Source: Gnetum montanum (taxonomy: Eukaryota; Streptophyta; Gnetopsida; Gnetales; Gnetaceae). From it: a DNA stretch of 64,000 nucleotides. Below, piece by piece: positions 22,681 through 34,989 of the stretch (position 1 is the first letter of the stretch; each line of letters starts with the position of its first letter). The stretch spans positions 467,838-531,837 of the forward strand of contig MNCI01002704.1 in assembly GCA_015680685.1 (NCBI GenBank), read 5' to 3'. A model generated the notes under the pieces. It saw only the letters and a list, made by a program, of their open reading frames with translations, did not search any database and had not been told where the DNA came from. Position numbers and translations under genes: made by a program.

Positions 22681-24822
22681 AGCAAAACCTCATCAAATAA
22701 ACATCCACACTCAATTTTTCAAATCCCCTCCTTTTAACTCAATCATGGTAGAGATGGTATTCTATGCTAATTATTAAAATGGCTTCACAATTTTTCTACT
22801 TTTTATTTTGCAATTTTTTATTTTACACTTTGTTATTTTTACACTTTCTTTGTTTTTATATATTGTTGTTTTACACTTTGTTATTTTTCCAATTTTTGTT
22901 TTACAACATCATTAGTACATTTTATCTTTATGGGATATTTTATAATTTCTTTTATATTTTACTTTATTTTGGAAGAATTTTCTTATTATTGTGCTAATAA
23001 AAGTGCTTTGTTGCCAACAGGACATAGTGATGTTATAGTTGTTTGCTAATGGTGATTTATACTTAATGTTTTTGATTACTAATGTCTGGCTTCTATTTTT
23101 CAATTTTGATGACTGATGACTAAGACAGTTTCTTTTTCATGGAATAAGCAATGAGTCCATGTCATCTACCCATGCACCAACTGTATGGTCTTCCTATTTT
23201 TAGAAGTATGAGGTCCCTTTTTCATTAATAAAACTTTAATGAACTTATGACCTTGGTAGTTTCCAAACTTGGGAAATATTCAAAGGATTGAATAGGATGT
23301 GACTTCAAGGGGATTCAAAGCTCTTTGTACCTCTCTACTTGAGTGCATGAGTATTTTCCTGGATTTTTTATCATTCCACATTGACCAATAATAGGAATTT
23401 GAATAAGTCTTTGCATGGTGTGGTTCCCATCCAAAAATCCATAAAAACTTAAAATTCAAAAAAATAAAAAAGAAAAAAAACACATGATGGGAATTCAAAG
23501 TACACCCCATAGAAAAAATAATGGGCTACAAGCACTAGTTATGGAACTAGAAAGACATGTTACCCAAGCCTAAAGATCCCCTCTAACTGAGGTCCTTTTT
23601 CACTTCTTGCTTTTCTTTTCTTCACCATTAAGGAATGGTGATTGATCTATGGGAGCATTCTTGTGCCTCATGGAGGTGGACCGATCTTAGAGTGGCAATG
23701 CGAAGTCATTGAAAGTGGTTGGTTTTGATTTGGACTAAGGATGTACTTTATCAAGTCATTTAACCATACAATTCACAAGGGACTTCATGTGACCATGATT
23801 ATAAACTCCATTACACTTCCTCTCTCATCTCATATATGTGTTTGTTCAATATCTTAGTTTGAAGTGTCAAAATTCTTAGATAGATTCTTTCGAATTTGAT
23901 TCTTAACTTTTCATACCCATTAATTAACTATGGGGGCCACAAACTCCTTAATTGAGGTTATGTAAGGGCAAAAAGAGCATGAGCGTGCTATGGAGAGAAC
24001 CCACTTGAATATCTCTTGGTTGGGATAGTGAAGTTTCTTATCCTTAGGCATTTAGGCAATCAAATCTTTCATGTGCCCCATTAATGCATCCAACTATGCA
24101 CTCCTTAAGGCTTTTTCTCCATAAAATTTTATTCTCCAATTTTCCAAATTTTGTGAACCTTAAAGCCCTCTTCTAATGTTTTCATCACGTTCATGGCTTT
24201 TTTGGCTCTCTACAGATACCAATTTCATAAGAAAACTATTCATATTTTTTAAGATATTTAAAGTAAAAATTTTGGGCATAGGTTTCATAGATGGGTACCC
24301 ATCAACGGAGCCCATACATAAATGGGATCTTGTATATAGCATCTCATCAATTTAGGGGTCCACCAGCCTATAAATAAGCATGAACACTTAGCAATTTTCA
24401 CATTTTCTCCTAAACGAGGAAAGAGTTTTTGAATTTTTCAAAGCCTAGAACCTTCCAAGAGCAATATCTTCCTAACCATTTTTTTGATTCACTTCATTCT
24501 TCAACCATATAGCTATCAGAGGTAAACTCTTCATCATGGGGGCCACAAGCCTTAAGTTTTTGATGAAAAATTTTTTTAGGAGATTTGTAACTCCCACAAA
24601 GGTTTAACAAAGAAACCAACATTAAAACATCAAATTATAAGAGTTAAACCCTTCCAAAAAGCTCTAGTAACATTCTATGTTAAAAATCATCAAAATAATA
24701 ATAAAATAATCAATCTATCATGGTCCAAACTCAACCTAAAGTGTAACCACCCAATGAGAAAGGTACTTAAATGTTATAAGTTACACATTAAATACTAATC
24801 CTTAATTAGGTTATGATCACAG
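22681..24822 (+). other. Post-pol non-coding region of element E3
   Basis: The region opens with tcaatcatggtagagatgg (22740-22758), matching the same point in E5 and E6, then a long T-rich tract (22780-23000), a shared actagaaagacatgtta phrase (about 23547) and a TCATGGGGG motif (24534-24542). An acceptor-like cacag (24818-24822) abuts the aORF start. Several short open frames look fortuitous. Confidence 0.5.
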
Positions 24823-27680
24823 ATGACACCTAAGGGACAACACACACAGGAAGGACGACCATCCCAAACAAAGAAGAAATGGCCAAGAATAGGAAGAGTT
24901 CAAGAACATACCCAAAAGTAAGTAGAGACCCATGCAACAAGACCTCTTTGGGATAAGCTTGAAGTGGAATCTATCTAATAGACCCCTAAAAAAGCTGGGG
25001 CAATAGAATAGTCTCATCGAGATGAGGCACCTGAGCCTAGATCGAACCTTGAGGTGATCTTGATAGAAACCTATATTAAGTAGATAACGAACAAGGAGAT
25101 CTAGAAATTGGTGCTTCAAGAATTAAAATTTGGACCTTTCCTGGAGTTTGCACCACCAATAGTTAAAGCTCAATTGCAAAACTCTTCCATGTGGCCCATA
25201 ATCACTTCTAGTGGGGAGTGGTATATAGGAGAGACATATCCCTTTTGGAACAATCAACAAGCTAGTTCAATAGTTAAAATCAAGGACATTTTTGTGTTCT
25301 ACTCAGTGAAAGCTCTCACAAAGGTCCTTGGGTTACTAGAAATTAGGGCCAACCTTGTAGAAATCCTCATGCATGCAAATCCTAACATCAAGAAGGAATG
25401 GATGCAACAATGTTATGAAGTAAATCATAAGGAGTTTCACGTGCTCACCATGGTGGAGTGTGCATACTTAAGATTGTAGCCTTCCACCTCAATCCAATGG
25501 TGAGGCCAAGAAAAATCACTGCTTTCTCTACTTGTGCATGTGCTACTATAACTAGTTGATATCCCATCAACTTTCCATAGCTGATCTATCTTGAGATAGA
25601 GAATCAATTTAAAGAAAATGAATGTGGAAGGAAGGTACTCCCCTTCCCAAACCTCATCAGAAAATTATGCAAGAGGAAGGCATAATAGACTACAATAATG
25701 ACACTATCCAATGTGCTCTTTCCACTTCCTAAGTAGAGATTATGAAAGATAAGATGCCTACCAAAATCATTCAAGAAGAGGAGCAGCAACCACCACCTTT
25801 GTCACCCACTCATGAAACAATGTCGAAGGCCCACACTGCCCTTAAGCACATGCATGAGATCTAAGAGCAACTCTCATGTAAATAAAAGTAATGAGTAGGA
25901 ATAAGTGATGGTGATCCATCTATGTATCCCCCAATGATGAGTCACCTCAATAAAGTGGCTCAAACCATTAGCCAAATGGAGGGAGGTGGACCGATTTTCT
26001 TAGCCCAAAAAATGAAACTACCCATGAGATTGAATCCTGACCCCCAAGAGGTAATGGTATCTCTCACTCAACAATAGAAATTCCTAGAAATCTTTGGGAA
26101 TGACACTACTTTTTTGATGCATCTAGAGGAAGGTGAGGAGGTAACTATCTTGGTGATGCAACATCATGGGTACGATATGGTAGCAAAGGTGGTTGCTGAT
26201 AGAATTGGCAAGGCCTTAAATGCACCTGAGGTGTCTATACTAGACATTTCTATACTCAAAGATGTGTGAAATTTTGCAAGAATATTAACAGTAAATTAAG
26301 TGCAGCCCAACATGAAGAGTTGTTGGACCAACTAGTGGGAATTTGGCAACCAATTCCAAATATCTTCAATCTTCTAGACACCATCATAGAAAATTAGCTG
26401 GAGTTTCTTGAAGCAGTGGGCAAGTGTATGGTATTGGAGGAGTAACTCAAAATAGCCCAAGCTCATAATAAATGCTTAGCTACAGAGGTTGCAAAATTAA
26501 GAGCCCACCTTGTTGATCTCATGTTTCTTAACCTTACGCTGACAAGTGATGAAGCTTTCCAACAACTTTAGAATAGGCTCAAATAGGTTGAGAATGCAAA
26601 GGAAACAACTATCTTTGACCAATCTATGGCCAACATCAAGACATACATAATTCATAAGGATTTGGTTCAAACATGTCATGAGAATGAAATCTTGACCACA
26701 AAGAATCATTTCCTATGGAATGTTGATGTGTAGAAGTAGTAGATGCAAGAATTTATCCATCAACAATAGGAGCAACTAGCCAAAGTGAAAAATAAACTAA
26801 GAAGATTGGCAACAAAAAATAGAAATATCTCCATTGGGAAAGTCTGGGTTGTTCATCAAAAATCTATGATACAGATCGCTGCCTAGAAGAATGAGGCTCT
26901 CAAATTTGAGAGAGTCAAGAACCATTACAAAGATTAGGTCAATCTACAGAAAAAAAATCAATGAAAACAACATCCAAATGATGAAGGAAAAAGTTGATGA
27001 GGCCTTCCAACAACTCAAGGAAGGAGGTGATGTCTAGTAGCCTATCTTTGATGGGCTCAATAACTACAACAAAGTAGAAATTTGCATGAAATAGCTATAG
27101 ATCGAGGAGATGATAGAGTATATGGAGCTTGCCAATCTCTATTATGCAAATCTAGCAATGCTAACTACTAAATGGCCATGGTTAGAGTTACGAAAACAAG
27201 TGGCCAACTCATACTTTTTGTATGAGGAATAGTTCAAAACCCATAAGGAGAATAAGAAAAAGCTTGAGATTGCAAATGCTAAAATTGAGGTTCTTAGTGC
27301 ACGATTCACTAATTAGAGATCTACTACTAAGAACCTGGCCAAAAGGATGAATGAATACCAGGAGCTACAAAATATAGTCAAGGTATTCAATGTGGAGCAC
27401 AAACTTTTCACTACCTAGTTTGTCAACATGGAGCTATTCCCGATGATATCCTATTCCTAGGATGTTCCCACTTCAACCCACATTCGGGATGCTGCATGGA
27501 CTATGAACAATCCCAAGGGAAAGGATAAGAAGATAAAGGCACTATTAGATGCCTTTCATCTTCCACCAAATGTTGCAACTGCTACTAGAAAATGACAACT
27601 GCCTCAACCACCACATGCACTTGAAGTAAGAGAAGGTCCTTCAAAGCCTCAAGAGCCTCCACCACCTGGGATCATATGAT
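24823..27680 (+). pseudogene. aORF of element E3, broken
   Basis: It starts MTPKGQ at 24823, right after cacag. The best-preserved part is 25108-25479, with KFGPFLEFAPPIVKAQLQ and GEWYIGETYPFWNN, which align with E2 and with E7 (NFGLFMKFVSEVVRMQLQ, GEWYLGETYQFWHN). The LPFPNLIRKLCKR block follows at about 25640-25685 after a frameshift. From 26200 on, a long coiled coil rich in Glu, Lys and Asn is read with frequent stops. It ends near 27680 with a Pro-rich tail. It is more diverged from E2 and E7 than those are from each other. Function unknown. Confidence 0.6.
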
Positions 27681-27899
27681 CTTCTCCAACGTCTTCATGC
27701 CATCTAAGGAATTATGTTTGTTAGTTTTATCCTGGTGTTCAATTTTGTCAACCTAAACATCAAGATTTTATAATCATTGTAAAATCATACATTCTGGGTA
27801 CTTAGTTCTTGTTATGTAGTCTGCATGTTTGTTTTTTGTGTCAATAATCCCATACCCTCCCAAATTTTGTAAAGAATTTGAGGACAAGTTTTCATTCAA

Positions 27900-27910
27900 T
27901 CATGGGGGTA
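27900..27910 (+). promoter_or_regulatory. Polypurine tract of element E3
   Basis: tcatgggggta immediately precedes the TG of the 3' LTR, the usual place for the plus-strand DNA primer. The same word precedes the 3' LTR of E5. Confidence 0.7.
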
Positions 27911-28784
27911 TGATGAGTAGCTTGGTTGGCAACATCAACAGGATGTCATTGACATGATCCCATCAACATTGGGTTTAACCTATTGATGCATACCTGTCAT
28001 TAAGGCTCCCTATTTTGCCTATAAATACATTTATGGCATAATTTGAATAGTTTTAGCAAAGCTCTTGTAGTTTTATCATTTAGAAGTTAGAATATTTTCC
28101 TACGTGCTTGTAATAGAATTCAAAGAGTGTACGGATCTTTATTCGAGCATTGTTGTACCTTAGCACAATAGTGTGTGTAGCAATAAAGAAGAGCTTTCTG
28201 ATAAACCTTGCAACACTTTGAAATAGATTAATTATTTCCTTTATGTATTTAATACTGTAAGTAATTTCATTTAATTCTTTAAGTAATTAAGTAATTAATT
28301 AAGCTAAATTAAGCTAGACTAAGCCAAATTAAATATAGATTAATTAAGCACATAAGTACAATCACTTTGAGCATATGCTTGGTGCCTAATAATCCCAATA
28401 ACTCTTAACATTTGGTAACCAAGTGGCATTAAACATGTTTAGGATCTGTACGATAAGTGAAAATGGATGCTTATGTTAGGATTAGTTAAATGTTAGCTAG
28501 TTAGATTAAATCAGCAATTAAATTACTTTATTCATCATTCTTTATTCTTAGGTGACTTAGAACATAAAATGTAAAAAATGATAAAAATCATATGCCTTAA
28601 TTGCATTTAATCATATTTTTGCATTTCACAAATGTAATTGCAAAGAAAATGATTGCAACAGTTAGTTTCAATTCCTAGAGACCAATGTACTTAGAAGGCT
28701 AAATGTCCACAAAATTCGATCAAATCACATGTAAATGCTCTATGATTCATATGGTTGGGTGTAGGGTCTACTCGCCACTCATCA
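27911..28784 (+). mobile_element. 3' LTR of element E3 (874 bp)
   Basis: It starts TGATGAGT and ends ACTCATCA, a perfect terminal inverted repeat shared by this superfamily. TATAAATA at 28020-28027 is the likely core promoter, and an AATAAA (gcaataaaga) follows near 28182. It lies directly after the polypurine tract. The next bases, agtgg (28785-28789), would be the target duplication, but the partner copy could not be located. Confidence 0.85.
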
Positions 28785-28789
28785 AGTGG

Positions 28790-31345
28790 TATGAAAATAT
28801 AACACCCACACATCTACAACTTCCACGTTGAAGTTTTTGTTGTACAAGGGATGAATGGCAGCATTGGATAATCAAGGTTTTTGCTAAGAAGAATGTAGAT
28901 TAAGAGCTAAAAAGCAACATTGACAATCATGGTTATAGATTTTAAAACAAAAATCAGGTGGAGGCCCTCCTTCTAGAACCAAAAAACTATTGCAAAAGGA
29001 AAATTTGATTGTTGGAAAATCAAAAGTCCCAGCATAGAAACCTCAACCTTGAATCCCTAGGACCTCTAAAAAATGGAATTCAGGGTGCCATGGATGGTCT
29101 AGTAGATCACCCAAGGACTTGAAAAATGCAAAACAAGGATAATAAAATGAAAAGATGTAGATTTGAATGTAAATGATACCAGAAATGAAACGAATAAATA
29201 AAAACTTGTACATAAATTGTAAATTTTATTTCATTCAAAATAAAGAGGGGTACAAAAAATGTGTACAAGATGGCTTGATGGAGCACGAAGGTTCACTTGG
29301 GTGGGGGTTTAGAATCCATTGAAGCTGGTGCAATCAACTCCATGATCTAGAAGCTTTGCCACTCCTAATGCTATCAAACCTTCTCCATTGTCACACCAAA
29401 TCTGCAACATTAGATGCTACTAAGGGGTGAGAAGTGTGAAGGATTTGGGGCTACCAAAATGCTCTACACTAAGGGTTGAGAATCCCAAAAGTGTAGCATG
29501 GATGCCCAAAGTCCACAAAACCCAACTGAGGTAACAAGGTTTGTAAGGCCATAAGGTTTCCACATTGGGATTCAAGAGACTGCAATTGTGTGAGATTGAA
29601 AGAGCTCTTGAGTGCTTGAAAATGCCCATTTGTGGAATTCTAAAGAGTGTCCCACTTCAAAATGGTGTTGGGGTTTAGGTTTTATAGGTTATTGGCCATG
29701 AATGAGGATCCAAATTGGTTATAATTTGGTTAACAAATTGTTGCAAATTTCTGCTACACACAAGTGTGATAGGTGCCCAAATTTTGGGGGGGTTACTATG
29801 TATGGAAAGTACCAAATCCCCATGGCCATTCCATTTACTATTGATGAGTGGTGAGGTACCCCTATGCCCAACCATATGAATCACAAGCATCTAGATCACT
29901 ATGCCTTGATCACAGTTCACTATCTTCCCACTTGGACTAGTTGTAGCTTTGTCATGTATGATTTAGTCCAAAGTGAGACATATGATTTTTATTATTTTAT
30001 ATTTTATTTTTCTACAATTAATAATAGATTGAAACTCAATTTATAATCAATTCAACTAATCTAATTATTAATTAATAATCAACTACCCTAACATAAGTAT
30101 CCAATCCTAATTCCTGTGCACATCCTAAACACATATAATGTTACTAGGTTACCAAATGTTAAGCGTTGCTGGGATTACCAAGAGTCATATGCATGCTCGA
30201 AGCAATCATACTTATGTGCTTAATTAATTAATATGCATGAAAATGTAAATATTAACTAAGTACATGAAAAGTAAATTACATGGAAAGTAAATCTAATCTA
30301 AGTCAAAGTGCTACAGTGAATAAGAATCAATCTTAATCTTATTACTACTCATGGAATATGTCCAGGTACATTGCTAGTCAAATAAGACTTTATACAATTG
30401 ACTTAGATCCACTTTGTGGGCACTCACTGAATATTCTCTAAGATTACAGAATAAAAATACAAGAATCTGACTACTCTATTGACAAAACTATGAAAAATTG
30501 ATGCAAAACTTTTGAAAAACTGCCTCAAAATGAAAGCCTAGGTGCTATAATTATAGGCTAGAGTATATACCCCAACATAGTTGCCAAGCCCCAACATCAC
30601 GTACCCAACATCATAGCCGCAACGTTAGAGTAGATAGAAAATAGTAATTCATCAAATGTCAAGGCTCTAATGTCAAGGCTAGGCAAATCATGACTCATCA
30701 ACTATAAATAGTAATAGGGGCAAATCATCCATGTTAGCTTTATTCTTCCACACTGAGCCTTCTAGCATCCTTGCTAAAGTGCATGGTCAACATTGAAGTC
30801 AATGGAGTGTTAAAATATGATGTATGTGGCCTCTACATTGGGGAGAAGGTGTGTCAATACTAGAGGGGAGGGAAGACCAACGCTAGAGGGATGAAACCTC
30901 AACACTAGGGGGAAAGGTTATACCCCTCCATGCTAAGTATTGGTGGTCTTACACTTCTCCATGTTGGTGGTAGATAAGATCTACCCTCCCTACATCCCTC
31001 TACACTAGAGGTAAATGAAATACACCCTCCATGCATGCATTTCCAATGTAGAAAGTTCTATACACCTCAATAAAACTCATCAAATTACCACTTTTGGCAA
31101 CCCAAAAGGCATTTTTGACCTCCCTAGGCCCAAATACAGACTATACATGACTTTTTCCACTTGGGAATAAGGCTTTAACCACTTATTAGGCATTTTTAGC
31201 CCCAAAAGTATGAAATGTGTGAGATTGCCCCTCATGGATTACAATCTTCACATTTACAATGAAGTTTTGCCTTGGGTTTCATGGGGTGGAGGTTACATGA
31301 TGAAAAATGGTTACAACATGAAAATTTTGGTGGTGTTTCACTAAA
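28790..31345 (-). repeat. Dispersed repeat R1, copy 2, interrupted by a solo LTR
   Basis: It is homologous to 12430-14145 along its length after removing 29842-30700. The R1 sequence around actat at the insertion point is continuous with copy 1 (actataatag near 13603). It ends at gtttca (31344), as copy 1 does. No protein is encoded. Confidence 0.55.
29842..30700 (-). mobile_element. Solo LTR of the Athila-like superfamily (859 bp)
   Basis: It starts tgatgagtgg and ends gactcatca. It is flanked by the 5-bp duplication ACTAT (29837-29841 and 30701-30705), and the uninterrupted R1 copy shows the empty site. Orientation is minus, judged from tgaggtacccc near the left end, which is the complement of the conserved U5 end ggggtacctc. 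No internal region remains, so LTR-LTR recombination removed it. Confidence 0.9.
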
Positions 31346-31639
31346 TAGATGCTCTTGTACCCTAATCCAACATCCTTGCTAGCCACATTACCTATCTAAC
31401 ACATCACACAAGACTAGTGTACATAATCATGTTATTTAAGCATATAAAGACAACATAATCATAATATAAAGACTAAAGTATATTAACATATAAAGCATAG
31501 TCATAACAAACTAACTCATTCCCGATAACCCACTAAGACCATGCACATATAAGATATAAATAATAATCATTTTGCAATATCCAATGTCTTCAAAAGAGAT
31601 ATAACATCATCCCTACTCTTTGAATTTGACTTGTAATTA
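31346..31639. other. AT-rich spacer
   Basis: No open frame or recognised repeat lies between the end of R1 and the chromovirus remnant. Confidence 0.35.
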
Positions 31640-33150
31640 GTTTACCATTTTGGAAAGGAGATTGTTATGGTAGACACATTGAGTTGTTGTTCTCAATTAA
31701 CCTCCTAGTTCTTTTTTATCAATTAGTTGCAAATCTCTCATGTTCAATGTGATGAGGTACTGCTAGCTAGAATTCAAGATGACCTTAAATGAGATCCTTA
31801 AGTCATCAACTTGATGAAATTGATAAAGATAGGATGAGCACATGACTTTAAGATGAGGAATAAACTACTCTAGTTCTAGAACAATCAGAATTTTGTCCTA
31901 GATTAGGATGGCCTCTGTAAGGAGATTATCCAAGAGTGCCATGACATACCATAGGCTAGGCAACTTGATCACCAGAGACTTTTGGCATTGATCTAAAGAA
32001 CTTTCTTTTAACCTAAAATGTATTAACCTAATGAAGTGTTTGGTGTGCCAATAGGATAAGGGGTCTACTAAGAATCATAGTGGATTTTTCCTTCCACTTA
32101 AAATTCCATAATATCCATGCTCTATGGTGACCATGGAATTTATTACAAGGCTACCAAGTATGCTATGCTTGAGCAGCATCATTGTCATGGAGGATAAATT
32201 TTCTAAGTTTACCATATTCATCCCCTATCCAACCTAATGTTCAGCAGAGGACATGATAGAATATTTCTTTGATAGGATGATCAAATATTTTGGGCTTCCA
32301 ATAAGTGTAGTATCAAATTGTGACCCTAGGTTCACAAGTGCCTTTTGGCAAGCCTTGTTTGGCATGATAGAAACCACCCTCACACTATCTAATAGTTTTT
32401 ATCCATAAACAATTAGACATATGGAGCAAATGAATCATGTACTCAAGGAGTACCTCAATCATTATATTCGTAGTGACCAAAAGAACTGGACAATTCTATT
32501 GAAAATCATCCAACTAAGCTACAATATCCAAAATTCCTTAACTACAGGATTTTCTCTAGTAGAATGGGTAATGGAAAGATAGCCCATTACCTCGCATATG
32601 GGTTCTCTTACCTTGCAAGGTGGACACCCTTCAACCAATGAGTTGTTAAGAGTATGATGAGAAAATACTAAGGCTACAAGGGGTTGTCTAGTGAGGGATG
32701 TGCAGCATATGAAAAAGTATGCAGATTATAAGCACTAACCCTACAAATTTAAGGTTAGAGATTGGATCCTTTTGAAGTTGGACCCTCACTAGTTTAAACC
32801 AAAGATAGGAACTACCTCCAAAATGACGTGATAATATGACGACCCCTTCCAAATCATTGATAAGATTAACCTTGTAATATACAAGCTTCAGCTATCTATT
32901 AATATGAATAAGATCCATTCAATTTTTCATGTCAGCATGTTGAAGCCCTTACCTAATGGGTTTCCTTATCTTGATAAAAGTCTTGTCCTTTGAGAGTGGC
33001 CTAGTATTCAATTGATACAAGGTAAGAGAGTAGACTACATTAAAAACTTCAAGATCAATAGGCATATTCCTAAGATGAAAATGGAATTTTTGCTCCACTC
33101 AAAGCACCATCTAGACTTAAATAATAAGTGGGAGCCACTAGAGCATTAGA
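31640..33150 (+). pseudogene. Chromovirus-type Ty3/gypsy remnant: RNase H end, integrase and chromodomain
   Basis: The frame begins with the RNase H/integrase linker (YHFGKEIVMVDTLS, near 31650-31690; compare G-K-x-N-x-V-A-D-x-L-S). The integrase core appears at 32195-32420 with KFTIFIPYPT, YFGLPISVVSNCDPRFTSAF and the decayed HPQ-T-D-G-Q stretch. The C-terminal part includes KVRDWILLKLDPH and IHSIFHVSMLKPLPN (32930-32960). A chromodomain-like end follows at about 33015-33150 (VDYIKNFKINRHIPKMKMEF, then NNKWEPLEH). Stops and frameshifts are many. The chromodomain would bind histone marks and guide insertion. This is a different Ty3/gypsy branch from the Athila-like copies. Confidence 0.8.
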
Positions 33151-34440
33151 GGTCTTAAAAATACTTGATCTTGAACTTTCGTTAAGAGCAAGTAATCAAT
33201 CTCCCACCATGGCTATTCTAGTGATGTGTAGAAAATCCCCCTATATAGTGTGCCCAAAAATATCTTTTAAAGAATAAGTATTTGCTGGGACAAAAGAGGC
33301 ATGACATATTTTGACTCCTAGGACCCAATGGATGAGTTCTTGTGAAAGCCCATCTCAAGTTGGAGAATGCTTGGAGTCTTTCAAATAACTCTAGGTGATG
33401 AGACTCAAGTCTCACATAGGTATAGAACTATGATGATCTTGAGACCCTTAGATCTTTGGGGGAAATGATTCAAGTGATGCCTTGGACTTGTTATTCTATA
33501 TAGGTCAGTGTGTCCTTTAATGTTACTATGATAGATTACTTAAAGACCCTTCTATAAGTTCTGCATCTTAGGTAGGGTATGTAAGGGTGGATGTACCATG
33601 CTCTAAATGGTACCGTTCCTGGCTTGGATGCTAGATGCTATGAAGAATCCGAATCTTGGGAAGATGGTTGAGTTCAACAATGGGCTTTAAGATCACTAAC
33701 TGTAGTAGTTGGACATTTCAGAACCTAAGATCCTTTGTATCTAATTCTACGTAGCATGAGTTACTTCCCTAGAATTGATGGAATCTTCCTTTGGTTATGG
33801 TGTAGCAGCCTCATGAGTTACCAAGGCTATGCTCTGAGTTCATTGCTCATTTTTAAGTAGGAGAGGATTGTGAGAGAGGTAGTAGGATTGATGGTGACCT
33901 GCTACCTCCTCCAAGGAGTCATCTACTCCTTGTATCTTTAGAATCATATTGACATAACAATTTCATGCATTAGTAAGAGGAAGTTACGACCTTCCTCAGT
34001 ACCCCACTTGGTAGGATTTTACCTGTAAGGATTGCATAGTTCAACTCTACATTAGGGTTTAAGTTGGATGTGTCATGGGATGTGCTATAGGACATTGCAT
34101 ATGCTCATGAGGACACAACACCAATTACCAACATGCAATGATGAATTTGAAGGATTCAGTTAATAGTCCCCATGGTGTCCACGTGAGCGGAGCAAGGGAG
34201 TGCTATCTAACTTAAATTGTTAATGATGCGCATTTGAGTTTTATAGACACTGCTTGGGTCATATGCTAGTATTAACATGTTTATTGGCATGTCTTACAAG
34301 TTGTTTATCACTAAGGCATACTCCTCTTGAGCTATATCCCAAATCTAAACATGTTTAAGGGACTCTTGAGGTAATAGACAATGTGTTGAGGACAATGTTG
34401 TTACATGCACACTCATTTTGTCACCATGTGCAAATAGTGT
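33151..34440 (+). mobile_element. Probable LTR and tail of the chromovirus remnant
   Basis: Non-coding sequence starts right after the chromodomain-like frame, where chromoviruses carry the polypurine tract and 3' LTR. A TG-starting LTR could begin near 33221 (tgtgtagaaaatcc) and end near 34400. No second copy, target duplication or clear polypurine tract was found, so the borders are guesses. Confidence 0.3.
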
Positions 34441-34483
34441 TACCAAACTCATAGAGCCACAAGCTCACTTGAAATTTGGACTA

Positions 34484-34657
34484 TTTTAAAAGATTACAAA
34501 TGGTGAAAATGGAAAATTATAAATTGACCTAAGTTTTGACCGAGTTTTTGGAGTAACTCACCCAGGACTAATTTAAAAGATTACAAAGGGTGAAAATTGA
34601 AAAATACAGATTGACCTAAGTTTTAACGGAGTCTTTGGAGTAACTCACCGAGTCCAA
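34484..34657. repeat. Tandem duplication, 87-bp unit, two copies
   Basis: Two units, 34484-34570 and 34571-34657, share aaaagattacaaa, gacctaagtttt and tttggagtaactcacc with about ten differences. They end about 330 bp upstream of the start codon of the GDSL gene. Confidence 0.85.
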
Positions 34658-34965
34658 GTCTAGTAACACTCTGTGCAAGGGCCAAGGGCCATTTGAGGCA
34701 CTCTTGCCTGTCATGTTTGTTGGAGGACCCACCGATCACACATGGTCAGAGAAATGATTGTTTTCCATCAAAGCACATTTCGCTTTTTCCGTGGACACTG
34801 CGCTCCAGCCGACTCAACGTCTGCACATACGAAACGCATGAAACTCTGGTACCTGCTCAGCTTGCAACAACGGTACAGAATCACCATGTAAGTAATCCAT
34901 TCCGAAGCGACAGGATTGGTTCAATTTCGCATGTAAAAGAGAAGCAGACCCCACTTGGTATTACT

Positions 34966-34984
34966 CATTCATTCATTCATTCAT
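34966..34984 (+). repeat. CATT microsatellite in the 5' leader of the GDSL gene
   Basis: Almost five copies of CATT stand just 5 bases before the ATG at 34990. Confidence 0.9.
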
Positions 34985-34989
34985 CGCCC

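Noticed and set aside
22764-22997. Hydrophobic 77-residue frame after E3 pol, resembling a membrane protein
   Set aside because: It is the translation of a T-rich non-coding tract found in the same place in E5, E6 and E7, where no such frame exists.
24817-25119. Minus-strand 100-residue frame over the E3 aORF start
   Set aside because: It is antisense to the aORF start, whose N-terminus (MTPK) is conserved in two other copies.
34693-34989. Upstream in-frame extension of the GDSL gene
   Set aside because: The extension lacks family similarity and would bury the clear signal peptide that begins at 34990.
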